DNA of 64,000 nt from JBBROS01 sp963792675 (GTDB lineage: Bacteria; Pseudomonadota; Alphaproteobacteria; Acetobacterales; Acetobacteraceae), in contig CAWBWT010000002.1 of the NCBI GenBank assembly GCA_963792675.1, positions 2,542,001-2,606,000 of the forward strand, written 5' to 3'. Position 1 is the stretch's first letter. Each line of letters opens with the position of its first letter. Shown one piece after another: positions 47,352-56,241 of this stretch. The position numbers and the translations under genes are program-made. The notes under the pieces were generated by a model. That model saw only the letters and a program-made list of their open reading frames with translations. It ran no database searches and had not been told where the DNA came from.

Positions 47352-47816
47352 TCAGCTTGAGCGAGCCGGCTGGTCGGTGGCCTCGTTGCGGGCTGCCTGC
47401 ACCGCCTGCGCCGCAGCCTGAGCGGACAACTCGTAGGCGTCGGCCAGCAAGGTGAGCCGGGCCGTGTTCGGCAGCTTGCGGAACGCATTCAGCAGCAGCG
47501 CCTCTTCGTTGGACGGCTGCTCCGGTGCCGGGGCGGCGGCTTCAGCTTCATTCTCGAGCAGGGCGCCCACCGGAACGCTGAGCGCCTGCGCCAGCTTGAT
47601 CAGGCGCGACGTCTCCGGGAAACAGGTTCCCCAGATCCAGGCGTGCACCGCAACCCGCGACACGTCCATCGTGCGGGCAAGGCTGGCCTGGGTGATCCCG
47701 CGCTCGCTCATGATCCGGGCGAGGTTATGCCGGAACCGATCGCGTGAAGGGTCGGACGAGCGCCCCTTCCCGTCCACGGGCCATCCGCGCAAAGCCACCG
47801 GCTGCCGCTCGACCAT
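47352..47816 (-). CDS. XRE-family helix-turn-helix regulator
   Basis: About 154 residues. Residues about 25-85 are a Cro/CI-type domain: RFRHNLARIMSERGITQASL, ARTMDVSRVAVHAWIWGTCF, LIKLAQALSVPVGALLE. An Ala/Pro/Glu-rich linker leads to a C-terminal helix pair (NEEALLLNAFRKLPNTARLT) also seen in other XRE proteins of Proteobacteria. I prefer ATG 47816, which has AAGGA upstream; GTG 47831 would add five residues. Two palindromes lie 41-75 bases upstream, suggesting autoregulation. It may act on the polysaccharide cluster that adjoins it, but that is speculation. Confidence 0.8.
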   Translation of the reverse strand: MVERQPVALRGWPVDGKGRSSDPSRDRFRHNLARIMSERGITQASLARTMDVSRVAVHAWIWGTCFPETSRLIKLAQALSVPVGALLENEAEAAAPAPEQPSNEEALLLNAFRKLPNTARLTLLADAYELSAQAAAQAVQAARNEATDQPARSS

Positions 47817-47856
47817 CTCAGGTTCCTTCACAACGTGGGAGGATGTTGGCGTCCGC

Positions 47857-47890
47857 TCCGATATCGGATTGATACCGGTTCAAACTGGTA
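47857..47890. promoter_or_regulatory. Twin palindromes, candidate operator of the XRE gene
   Basis: TCCGATATCGGA (47857-47868) is a perfect 12-bp palindrome; TACCGGTTCAAACTGGTA (47873-47890) is an 18-bp palindrome with one mismatched pair. Both sit in an AT-rich gap directly ahead of the XRE start, where an autorepressor would bind. A GATAAT -10-like box lies just upstream on the minus strand. Confidence 0.5.
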
Positions 47891-48019
47891 ACCCTATTAT
47901 CACGCCTAATCGTATGTGCAACGTTCAATTTGCACGCTCAATCAATAATTCATAAAAAATTTCATAAACCACGCTATATGCAACTCACGCGTTAGCCGAC
48001 GATGACCTTAGATGCCACC

Positions 48020-49933
48020 CTAACCCGCCGCACGCGCCACCGGCGCCCGAGCGGATGTATCAATCGTTAAAAATCCCTCAAACGCCAGCAGGAGCCACAA
48101 CGGCGCTGCATGGTTGGACCGGCCGCTCTCATGCCGGTCGATCATCGTCTCGATCGCGGACTCGTCGAACAGCCCGCTGTCCAGCATCGGCGCGCCAAGC
48201 AGCCGTTCCCGCAGCAGCCCGGCTTGCGCCCGGAACAAGCCCGCGAGCGAGGTCGCAAACCCTTGCTTGCGCCGATAAAGGATATCGGCCGGCAGCTTCG
48301 GCTCCATCGCCCGCTTCAACAGAAACTTGCCCTCCTGCCCGCGCAGCTTCAAGCCGGGCGGCAACGACATGCCCCATTCGACGAGATTGTGGTCGAGGAA
48401 CGGCGCCCTGACCTCCAGCGAATGAGCCATGCTGGCCCGGTCCACCTTCGTCAGGATGTCGCCGACCAGGTAGGTATTGATGTCGACATACTGCGCCTGC
48501 AGCAGCGAGTCGTCGCTGCTGCAGGCTTGCATCAGGTCGACCACACGGGCCGAAGGATCGTGGCCGTCGAGCCGCGCACGCAGCGGCGCCGAAAATAGCC
48601 GCCGGCGTTGGTCGTGATGCACCTTCACGACCGTACGGTAATAGCCGAGCGCACTGTCCAGGCTGATCTCGGTCAGCGTGTGCTTGGCGCGCAGCCAACG
48701 CGGCGCCCAATCCATCTTCGGGTACGCGGCCGCCAGCTGCCCGAGCACGCTGCGACGCAACGGCGCCGGCACGTAGGCGCGCACCGCCTCGGCCATCTGG
48801 TGCCAGCGGTAGCGGCGGTAGCCGCCGAACACCTCGTCACCGCCATCGCCGGAAATCGCCACCGTCACGTGACGCCGGGCCAGCGCGCACACCACCGCGG
48901 TCGGCACCGACGAGCTGTCGCCGAATGGTTCGCCGAAGATGGCGGCTTGGCTGCGCGCGGCGGCGAAGTAGTCGGCCGCCGGCGCCTGGTCCACGTGCTG
49001 CGATGTGCCGTAGCGTTCGGCAACCCGGCGAGCCAGCGGCGTCTCGTCCTCGGCGCCGGCAAAGGCGATGGTGAAGGTTTGCAGCGGGCCCGGGATCAAA
49101 CCCGCGGCCGTTGCCACCACCGCGCTGCTGTCCACCCCGCCGGACAGGAACGCACCCAGCGGCACGTCGGCCATCAGCCGGAGCCGGGTTGCCTCCGACA
49201 GATGCTGGGTCATCGCGCCCAACGCCTCGCGCTCGCTCACCGCGCGGGTCGCGGTGGGCGCGGACCAGTAGCGGCGCGGTGCGGCGTGGCTGCCCTGCCG
49301 CAGCAGCAGGTAGTGCGCCGCCGGCAGCTTGTAGATGCCTTCATAGATGGTGTGCGGGTCGGGCACGTAGCCCAGCGCGAAATAATCGTCCACGGCCGGG
49401 CCGCTGATCCGCCGCGGCAGGTCCGGCACCTGTGCCAGCGCCCGCAGCTCCGACCCGAACACCAGCGTCCCGTCCGGCTGCCGCGCGTAGTAAAGCGGCT
49501 TCTTGCCCAGCCGATCCCGCGCGAGGAACAGGGTTTGCTGCCGCCTGTCCCACAGCGCGAACGCGAACTGACCGTTCAGGTGCTGCAGGCAGTCCGGGCC
49601 CCAGCTCTCCCAGGCATGGATGATCGCCTCGGTATCGGAGTGATCGCTGCGGAACACGTGACCGAGCGCTTGCAGCTTCGGCCATAGCTCGGGGAAGTTG
49701 TAGATCTCGCCGTTGAACACGATGACAACCGTCTCGTCCTCGTTCCACATCGGCTGATGCCCGCCGGCGACGTCGACGATCGACAGGCGGCGATGGCCGA
49801 AGCCGACGCCGGGTTCGACGTGGAAGCCCTCGCCGTCCGGGCCCCGGTGCGCCAGCACGGTCGTCATCCGCGCAAGCAGGGCTCGGTCGACCGGTCCGCG
49901 GTTCGGGTGGTAGATGCCGGCCAAGCCGCACAT
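48020..49933 (-). CDS. asnB: Asparagine synthetase (glutamine-hydrolysing), polysaccharide-cluster type
   Basis: 637 residues. Class II glutamine amidotransferase domain with catalytic Cys2 (MCGLAGIYHPNRG), LAHRGPDGEGFHV, FNGEIYNFPEL; then the synthetase domain with PP-loop LGAFLSGGVDSSAVVATAA and SGDGGDEVFGGYRRYRWHQM. Such paralogues are frequent in exopolysaccharide clusters, where they may amidate uronic acids; a plain asparagine synthetase is equally compatible. Cys2 fixes the start. It is first of the cluster on the right and 73 bases downstream of the flippase fusion. Confidence 0.88.
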   Translation of the reverse strand: MCGLAGIYHPNRGPVDRALLARMTTVLAHRGPDGEGFHVEPGVGFGHRRLSIVDVAGGHQPMWNEDETVVIVFNGEIYNFPELWPKLQALGHVFRSDHSDTEAIIHAWESWGPDCLQHLNGQFAFALWDRRQQTLFLARDRLGKKPLYYARQPDGTLVFGSELRALAQVPDLPRRISGPAVDDYFALGYVPDPHTIYEGIYKLPAAHYLLLRQGSHAAPRRYWSAPTATRAVSEREALGAMTQHLSEATRLRLMADVPLGAFLSGGVDSSAVVATAAGLIPGPLQTFTIAFAGAEDETPLARRVAERYGTSQHVDQAPAADYFAAARSQAAIFGEPFGDSSSVPTAVVCALARRHVTVAISGDGGDEVFGGYRRYRWHQMAEAVRAYVPAPLRRSVLGQLAAAYPKMDWAPRWLRAKHTLTEISLDSALGYYRTVVKVHHDQRRRLFSAPLRARLDGHDPSARVVDLMQACSSDDSLLQAQYVDINTYLVGDILTKVDRASMAHSLEVRAPFLDHNLVEWGMSLPPGLKLRGQEGKFLLKRAMEPKLPADILYRRKQGFATSLAGLFRAQAGLLRERLLGAPMLDSGLFDESAIETMIDRHESGRSNHAAPLWLLLAFEGFLTIDTSARAPVARAAG

Positions 49934-50006
49934 GCGCTCTCTCTCCTTGCGGCGGACTTTGCCGCAGGCGGCGGCGGCATGCCAGCGCTGCGTTAACCGC
50001 CCCGGG

Positions 50007-52823
50007 TCAGCCCGGATGGACCGAGCCGTTCCTCGCGCGCGCGCCCTCGATAATCTCGGACAGCTGACGCGCCTGGTTCGGCGCCGAGAACGCCGCGCTG
50101 AACGCCGCGGTAGGCGCCCTGCTCAGGATCGGCGACTGCAGGAACGCCAGCAGCCCGGCGTCGAACATGTCCGGCGGGGCGTGCAGGTCGAGGCAGGCAT
50201 GCGGCACCCCGGCCAAGGACAGCACCGACTCGGTCGACGACCCCGGGACGGTGATCGCCAGTATCGGCCGCCCGGCCCGGACATACTCGTACAGCTTGGC
50301 GGGTACCTGCAGGCCGGGGTTCCTGGCGTTCATGTCGAGCAGCAGCAGCCAATCGGCGTTGACCATCTCGTTCACCGCCTCCGCACGCGGCAGGTTGCGG
50401 TCGAGGCTGACCAAGCAGTTCCGAGCCGTCAGCGCGGCGGCGCTCGGCTCGTTCAAGTCCAGGCAAGCCGGGTCGGCCCGCCCGACCTGGCGGACCTGCA
50501 GCTGTTCGGGGTCCAGGGTGCCGCGCTTGAACAGCCGTTCCATGCTCAGCAGCACCGGCAGCAGCGTGCGATCGCCGTACAGCGTGCCGATATGGGCGAG
50601 CACGCGCCGCTTGCGGGGCGCGACTGCCACCGGCGCGATCACGTCGTCCGGGTCGTACCCGTTCCAGATGACGTGAAACTTCTCGCGCACCGCCGGGTAG
50701 CGCTGCCGCAACACCTCGGCCGACGCCTCGGTGTTGGCGATCACGGCGTCCGCCTGCTCGACCGTGAAACGCTCCACCAGCGGGTCGAGCCAGGCCGCGC
50801 GTTGCGAGGTGCGGTAGGGGTTGCCGAACAGCGGGTCGCGGAAGTCGGCGACCCAAGGCAGCCCGCAACGCTGCTTCAACGCGAGTGCGACGAGGTGCGT
50901 GACCGTGGGCGGGTGGCTCGAAACCAGCACGGTGCCGGGCCGCAACTCGGAGCAGGCGACATGGATGGCGTGCGGCAGCCAGACCAGGCGATCGTCGTAC
51001 GGCATCAGCAGCCGCTCGAGATGGCCGAGCGCCGCGGCTCGGATCTGCACCCGCCGCGGGATCGCCATCGCGCGTCCGGCCGTCCCCGCAAGGCCCAGGC
51101 AAGTGGACGCGTGCAGCACCTCGACGTCGTCGGCCGCGGCGGCGTCGGTCGGTGACGCCGACGTCACCACCGTGACCTCGACCCCGGCCCGGCGTAGCCA
51201 GCGGGCAAACCGGTGCGGCCGTGCGGCGCCGATCTCGTTTTGCGGCGGGTAGTAGTAGGCGACCAGCAGCAGCCGCCAGGGCTCGCCGGGCAACGGCGGC
51301 CCGGGCTCGCTGCCGGGAACCGCGACCGTCATCCAGCGCAGGCCGAGCGTGCAGGCGAACTCGAATGCGCTTTGCCGCTCCTCGGGGGTGAAGAACACCG
51401 CGGCGGCCAGGCCGGCGAACAGCAGCAGCCAGAACGCGTCCAACATCAGCTGCGGGACCAAGGCGTTCACGCGGGTGCCGGCCGCCAAGCCATAAACGAA
51501 CACGACCAGCAGCGTCATCCGCACATAGGCGCTGGTGCGCACCGGAAGCCGATGCTCGCGATTCGCGACGGCCCAGCAGGTCAGCATGTAGGCGAACCAG
51601 GTGACGAGGGTTGCGATGGCGGCGCCATAGATCCCCAGCGTCGGGATCAGGGCCAGGTTGGCGAGCAGGTTCAGCACGGCGCCGCCCAGCGCGATCTGGC
51701 CGACGGTCCCGGAGCGTTTGTTGATCAGCAACAGGCTGCGGAAGAAGTCGCCGATCTCACGCGCGAGATAGGCGGCGATGATGATCGGCAGCAGCAAGCG
51801 CGGCGGCAGATAGTCTGCCGGCACCATGATGCGCAGCAGTTCGGGGCTGAACAACGCGATGCCGAGACCGGTCGCGAACAGCACGAAGCTGAAATACGAG
51901 GCGACTCGGGCGAACTGGGTCTTCCACTGGTCCTGCCGGGTGTAGCGGTACAGCGTCGCGTTCCAGCTTTTCGCGAAGCTGTCGCCGACCAGGGCGCTGA
52001 CCAGGATGGCGAATTTATATGCGAGCGCGTAACGGCCGAGCTCAGCGAGGCTCACCGAGGCGCTGAGGAAGAAGCGGTCCGAGAAGTGGATCGCGAAATA
52101 CGACAGGCTCGACAACACCAGCGGCGCCCCGAACCGAATCAGCTCCGGCACATACAGGCGGCGGAAATGCCAACCGACGTCGCGCTGCATGCGCAGGCCC
52201 AGGAACGCGCTGCCCAAGGTGCTGACGACGAGCTTGCTGCTGACGAACCCCCAAACGCCGGCGTCCAGCCCGCCGATGAACAGGATGTTGAGGCCGAGAT
52301 TGGCGGCCAGGGTTACGAGCGTGTAGCGCAGGAAGAAGCGTGCATTGTTGCGGATCCGCTCGTAGACCAGCACGACTTCCGTCATGTTGCTGAAGAACAT
52401 CGCCACGAACGCGGCCCGCAGCAGTCCGGTCCATTCGTCGCTGTGGAACACCAACCGGCTCAGCGTTCCCGCCCCGGCCACCGCCATCACCGTCACGAGC
52501 GCACTGAGCACCGCCGTCGCGATCAGCGAGGTCGAGACGACCGCCTGCTCGTGCTCGTGGGTCGGCTGATCGTGGAACAGCCGGCTGAGCGCGGCGCCGA
52601 TCGCTTGCAGCCCGAGCGCGATCGCAATCGTCTGCGTGCTGAGCTCGACCAATTCGACCAGCCCATACTGGGCCGGGCTAAGGAACCGCGCGTAGAACGG
52701 GATGGCGAGGAAGCCGACTGCCCGGCTGGCGATGTTGCCGAGCAGATAAAGCGACGAATCCTGCAGCACCCGGCCGATCGGGGGCGACGTTTTTCGTCCT
52801 GGCGCGTGACGCAACCCGTCCAT
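50007..52823 (-). CDS. Wzx-like flippase fused to a glycosyltransferase
   Basis: 938 residues in one uninterrupted frame. Residues 1 to about 480 are a polysaccharide flippase with about 12-14 TM segments: SLYLLGNIASRAVGFLAIPF, YARFLSPAQYGLVELVELST, FGAPLVLSSLSYFAIHFSDR. After a Pro-rich linker (GSEPGPPLPGEP), residues about 517-938 form a GT-B glycosyltransferase: RLLLVAYYYPPQNEIGAARP, SSHPPTVTHLVALALKQRCG, ADFRDPLFGNPYRTSQR, VIWNGYDPDDV and KLYEYVRAGRPILAI. An internal Met498 could start the second half separately. Upstream ATG 52907 would add 28 residues; ATG 52823 is closer to the first helix. Confidence 0.82.
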   Translation of the reverse strand: MDGLRHAPGRKTSPPIGRVLQDSSLYLLGNIASRAVGFLAIPFYARFLSPAQYGLVELVELSTQTIAIALGLQAIGAALSRLFHDQPTHEHEQAVVSTSLIATAVLSALVTVMAVAGAGTLSRLVFHSDEWTGLLRAAFVAMFFSNMTEVVLVYERIRNNARFFLRYTLVTLAANLGLNILFIGGLDAGVWGFVSSKLVVSTLGSAFLGLRMQRDVGWHFRRLYVPELIRFGAPLVLSSLSYFAIHFSDRFFLSASVSLAELGRYALAYKFAILVSALVGDSFAKSWNATLYRYTRQDQWKTQFARVASYFSFVLFATGLGIALFSPELLRIMVPADYLPPRLLLPIIIAAYLAREIGDFFRSLLLINKRSGTVGQIALGGAVLNLLANLALIPTLGIYGAAIATLVTWFAYMLTCWAVANREHRLPVRTSAYVRMTLLVVFVYGLAAGTRVNALVPQLMLDAFWLLLFAGLAAAVFFTPEERQSAFEFACTLGLRWMTVAVPGSEPGPPLPGEPWRLLLVAYYYPPQNEIGAARPHRFARWLRRAGVEVTVVTSASPTDAAAADDVEVLHASTCLGLAGTAGRAMAIPRRVQIRAAALGHLERLLMPYDDRLVWLPHAIHVACSELRPGTVLVSSHPPTVTHLVALALKQRCGLPWVADFRDPLFGNPYRTSQRAAWLDPLVERFTVEQADAVIANTEASAEVLRQRYPAVREKFHVIWNGYDPDDVIAPVAVAPRKRRVLAHIGTLYGDRTLLPVLLSMERLFKRGTLDPEQLQVRQVGRADPACLDLNEPSAAALTARNCLVSLDRNLPRAEAVNEMVNADWLLLLDMNARNPGLQVPAKLYEYVRAGRPILAITVPGSSTESVLSLAGVPHACLDLHAPPDMFDAGLLAFLQSPILSRAPTAAFSAAFSAPNQARQLSEIIEGARARNGSVHPG

Positions 52824-53016
52824 CAACACCCAAAATCCAAAAAAAGGGCACGCGCCGTAAACATCTGCGCCGTCCCGCACCCTAACGACGCGCGACGAAG
52901 CCAACAATCATTCGTGTGATCCAGGCGATACTGCCGCCGTTTCCCGTGCCGGATCGGCAATGCGTGGGCACACGCAACATCTTGTCACGATCGCAGGCTC
53001 GTGAGATCGAGTTGCC

Positions 53017-54114
53017 GTGGGCGTTGTTGGAGGCGAAGCGGTTTTGACAGGCGAGCCCACCCGGGCCTTGGCGGAGAGCGACGATGCCGCGGGGACAGCA
53101 AAGCTGTTCGCCGGCCGTAGCACGTTGCCGGTTCCGGCCGAGTGGACGCCGACGCTCATGGTGGCCATCGACACCGAGGAGGAGTTCGACTGGCGCGCGC
53201 CGCCCGATCCGCGGCGCCGCTCCGTGACCAACATCCGGCATCAGCCGCTGCTGCAGGCGGTGTTCGACCGGTTCGGCGTCGTGCCGGCGTATCTGGTCGA
53301 CCACCCGGTCGCAACCGACCCGGACGCGGTCGCGATCCTGCGTGGCTTCGCCGCTGCCGGCCGCTGCGAGATCGGCGCCCACCTGCATCCCTGGGTCACG
53401 CCGCCGATCGAGGAAGCGGTCGACGCTTGGCACGCCTTCGCCTGCAATCTCCCGCCCGCCTTGGAGCGCCGCAAGCTCGAGACCCTGACCCGCGCCATCG
53501 AGGACGCATTCGCGTCGGCGCCGCGCATCTACCGTGCCGGCAACTACGGCGTCGGCCCGCACACCGCCCGCTTCCTGGCCGAATTCGGCTATGCCGTCGA
53601 CACCAGCATCGTGCCGTTTACCGACTTCCGTCGGCAGGGTGGTCCCAATTTCGAGCACTGGAGCGCCGAACCGTTCGAGACTGCGGAGGGGATCGTCGAG
53701 ATCCCGCTTTCAGCCGGGTTCGCCGGGCGCTTTGCCAGCAACGGCCGCGCCATCTTTCCCAAGCTCGGCAAAGGCCTCGCGCGGACCTTGCGTATGCCCG
53801 GCATCGCCGCCCGGCTCGCGCTGCTGGAGCGGGTGCGGCTCAGCCCGGAAGGCCACACCCTACATGAGATGCGGCGCCTGACCATTGCCGGGCTGGCACG
53901 GGGCGAGCGGCTGTTCCTGATGTCGCTGCACAGTTCGAGCTTGCTGCCCGGCGCCACCGAGTATGTCCGCAGCGAAAGCGAGCGGACCGCGTTCATTGAG
54001 CGCATCGACGCCTACATCCGGTTCTTCCTGCATGAAGCGCAGGGTCGGACCGCCACCGTGTCCGAGGTCGCCGCGGCGCTCACGGCCGGCCGCACCCGGG
54101 AGCAACGCCTTTGA
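53017..54114 (+). CDS. Polysaccharide deacetylase-like (NodB fold) protein
   Basis: 365 residues. TLMVAIDTEEEFDWRAPPDP with the metal Asp, then AAAGRCEIGAHLHPWVTPPI with the His-x-His-like site, RIYRAGNYGVGPHTARFLAE, EFGYAVDTSIVPFTDF and a late FLMSLHSSSLLPG. The order matches the NodB-type polysaccharide deacetylases of exopolysaccharide loci rather than chitin deacetylases. GTG 53017 starts the frame; the first ~45 residues are non-conserved. It is coupled to the next gene by a TTGA overlap. It probably removes N-acetyl groups from polymer or lipid-linked sugar. Confidence 0.82.
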   Translation: MGVVGGEAVLTGEPTRALAESDDAAGTAKLFAGRSTLPVPAEWTPTLMVAIDTEEEFDWRAPPDPRRRSVTNIRHQPLLQAVFDRFGVVPAYLVDHPVATDPDAVAILRGFAAAGRCEIGAHLHPWVTPPIEEAVDAWHAFACNLPPALERRKLETLTRAIEDAFASAPRIYRAGNYGVGPHTARFLAEFGYAVDTSIVPFTDFRRQGGPNFEHWSAEPFETAEGIVEIPLSAGFAGRFASNGRAIFPKLGKGLARTLRMPGIAARLALLERVRLSPEGHTLHEMRRLTIAGLARGERLFLMSLHSSSLLPGATEYVRSESERTAFIERIDAYIRFFLHEAQGRTATVSEVAAALTAGRTREQRL

Positions 54115-56210
54115 GCCGCATCTGCCTTGTCGGCGCGGGCTACATCTCCGCGGTCCATGCGGAGGCCATCCGGAGCCTGCCGGGCCATAGCCTCGCGGCC
54201 GTCGTCGACCCCAACGAGGCAGCCGCGCGCCGGCTGGCCGGCGGGGCGGTCGCAACCTTTCCCTCGGTCGAGGCCGCCCTGGCCGCGGACGGCTTCGACC
54301 GCGCCCACGTCCTGGTGCCGCCCGACGACCACCACACCGTCGCCCTCCCCTTGCTTGCGGCGGGCAAGCCGGTGCTGCTGGAAAAGCCGCTCGCCGCGAC
54401 CGGGGAGGCGGCCGCCCGCCTGGTCGAAGCCGCCGCAGCCGGCACGGCGCTCGGGGTGAACCAGAACTTCGTCCACCACCCCGCCTTCGCCCGGCTGCGC
54501 GCCAAAATCGAGGCCGGCCGGCTCGGACGTCCGCGCTTCGTCGGCTGCACCTACAACGTGCCGTTGCGGCAACTCGGCCTGCGCCAGTTCGGCCATTGGA
54601 TGTTCCGCCAGCCCGGCAACATCCTGCTCGAGCAGGCAGTGCATCCCTTGTCGCAGCTCGTGGTGCTCGCCGGTCCCATCGGCGACTTCGCCGCCTTGGC
54701 CGGTCCGGCGCAGGAGATCGCACCCGGCCTGCCGTTCGTGCCGACCCTCAATGCCTCGCTGCAGGGCGCCCGCTTGCCCGCCCAGCTCCGCTTCGCGGTC
54801 GGTCAGGATTTCCCGTTCTGGCAGATCGAGGTCGTGTGCGACGACGGGGTGGCCGTCGCCGACATCCTCGCCAACCGGTTCTTCACCTACGACCGCACCC
54901 GATGGCTGCCCGCGGTCGACGAAACCCTGGCCGGCCTGCGCACCGCGGCCGGGCTGGCGGCCGACAGCGTCAAGGGCGTGCTCAACTACAGCCTCTCGAC
55001 CGCCAAGCTGCGTCCCCGCAGCGACGCCTTCTTCCTCAGCATGCGCGCCAGCATCGCCGCCTTCCACGAGGCACTCGACGCGGGCCGTCCGCCGGAACTC
55101 GACGCGGCGTTCGGCGCCGGCCTCGTCACCCTGTGCGAGCGCATCCGCGATGCCGCCTTCCCCGCCGTTGCATCGGCCCCGACCCCCGCCCCAGCCCAGG
55201 GCACCGAGACCGCGCCGCCGCCCGACGTCGCCATTCTCGGCGGCACCGGCTTCATCGGCGCGCACGTGGTCCGCCGCTTCCTCGACGCCGGGCAGCGTGT
55301 CGCGGTCATGGCGCGCAACGTGCGCAACCTGGCGCCGGTGTTCGCCGACCCGCGCGTGACCGTTCACCGCGGCGATATCGGCGATGCCGAGGCTGTCGCC
55401 GACGCCATCAGGGGCGCCCGGGTCGTGGTCAACCTCGCCCATGGCGGCGGCGGCAGTTCGTTTGAGGCGGTGCGCGCGGCCATGGTCGGCGGCGCCGAGA
55501 CGGTCGCCCGTGCCTGCCTCGACGAGGGAACCGGGCGCCTGGTCTACGTCGGCAGCATCGCCTCGCTCTATCTCGGGCCGCAGCCGCAGCCCGTCACCGG
55601 CGCCACCCCGCCCGACCCGGAAGAGCACAAGCGCGGCGATTACGCCCGTGCCAAGGCCCTGGCCGACCGGGCGATGCTGGCGATGCATGCGGACCGTCGG
55701 CTGCCGGTGGTGATCTTGCGCCCCGGCGTGGTGGTCGGCGAAGGCGGGCTGCCGTTTCACAGCGGGGTGGGCTTCTACAACAACGACCAGCATTGCATCG
55801 GCTGGAACGCCGGCCGCAACCCGTTGCCCTTCGTGCTGGTCGAGGACGTCGCCGACGCCGTGTTCCGCGCTGCCTCGGCCCCGGGCATCGAGGGCCGCAG
55901 CTACAACTTGGTCGGCGACGTCCGCCTGTGTGCCCGCGACTACACCGCCGCCCTGGCCCAGGCGTTGCGCCGGCCGCTGCGCTTCCACCCGCAATCGGCC
56001 AAGTTCCTGTGGGCGGAGGACAGCGGCAAGTGGCTGGTCAAGCGCGCCACCGGCCGCCACGTGCCGGCGCCGTCGCAGCGGGATTTCCTGTCGCGCGGCA
56101 TGATGGCCGAGTTCGATGTGGCAGACGCCAAGCGCGATCTCGGCTGGTCGCCGGTCGCCGACCCCGACCGCTTCCTCGAGCGCGCCGTCCGCGTCCACGC
56201 CGCGCCCTGA
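54111..56210 (+). CDS. Gfo/Idh/MocA oxidoreductase fused to NAD-dependent epimerase/dehydratase
   Basis: 699 residues. Residues 1 to about 350: Rossmann start SRICLVGAGYISAVHAEAIR, HVLVPPDDHHTVALPLLAAG, the catalytic EKPLAATGE and GVNQNFVHHPAFARLRAKIE. A Pro/Ala linker (ASAPTPAPAQGTETAPPP) leads to an SDR/epimerase from residue 372: DVAILGGTGFIGAHVVRRFL, RLVYVGSIASLYLG, the YxxxK motif in GDYARAKALAD and ILRPGVVVGEGG. The pair could oxidise and then epimerise or reduce a nucleotide-sugar. TTG start at 54111 overlaps the previous stop; no other start gives the first Rossmann motif. Confidence 0.85.
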   Translation: MSRICLVGAGYISAVHAEAIRSLPGHSLAAVVDPNEAAARRLAGGAVATFPSVEAALAADGFDRAHVLVPPDDHHTVALPLLAAGKPVLLEKPLAATGEAAARLVEAAAAGTALGVNQNFVHHPAFARLRAKIEAGRLGRPRFVGCTYNVPLRQLGLRQFGHWMFRQPGNILLEQAVHPLSQLVVLAGPIGDFAALAGPAQEIAPGLPFVPTLNASLQGARLPAQLRFAVGQDFPFWQIEVVCDDGVAVADILANRFFTYDRTRWLPAVDETLAGLRTAAGLAADSVKGVLNYSLSTAKLRPRSDAFFLSMRASIAAFHEALDAGRPPELDAAFGAGLVTLCERIRDAAFPAVASAPTPAPAQGTETAPPPDVAILGGTGFIGAHVVRRFLDAGQRVAVMARNVRNLAPVFADPRVTVHRGDIGDAEAVADAIRGARVVVNLAHGGGGSSFEAVRAAMVGGAETVARACLDEGTGRLVYVGSIASLYLGPQPQPVTGATPPDPEEHKRGDYARAKALADRAMLAMHADRRLPVVILRPGVVVGEGGLPFHSGVGFYNNDQHCIGWNAGRNPLPFVLVEDVADAVFRAASAPGIEGRSYNLVGDVRLCARDYTAALAQALRRPLRFHPQSAKFLWAEDSGKWLVKRATGRHVPAPSQRDFLSRGMMAEFDVADAKRDLGWSPVADPDRFLERAVRVHAAP

Positions 56211-56241
56211 AACGTGTTCCCCTGAGCCGCTTCCTGAGCTG

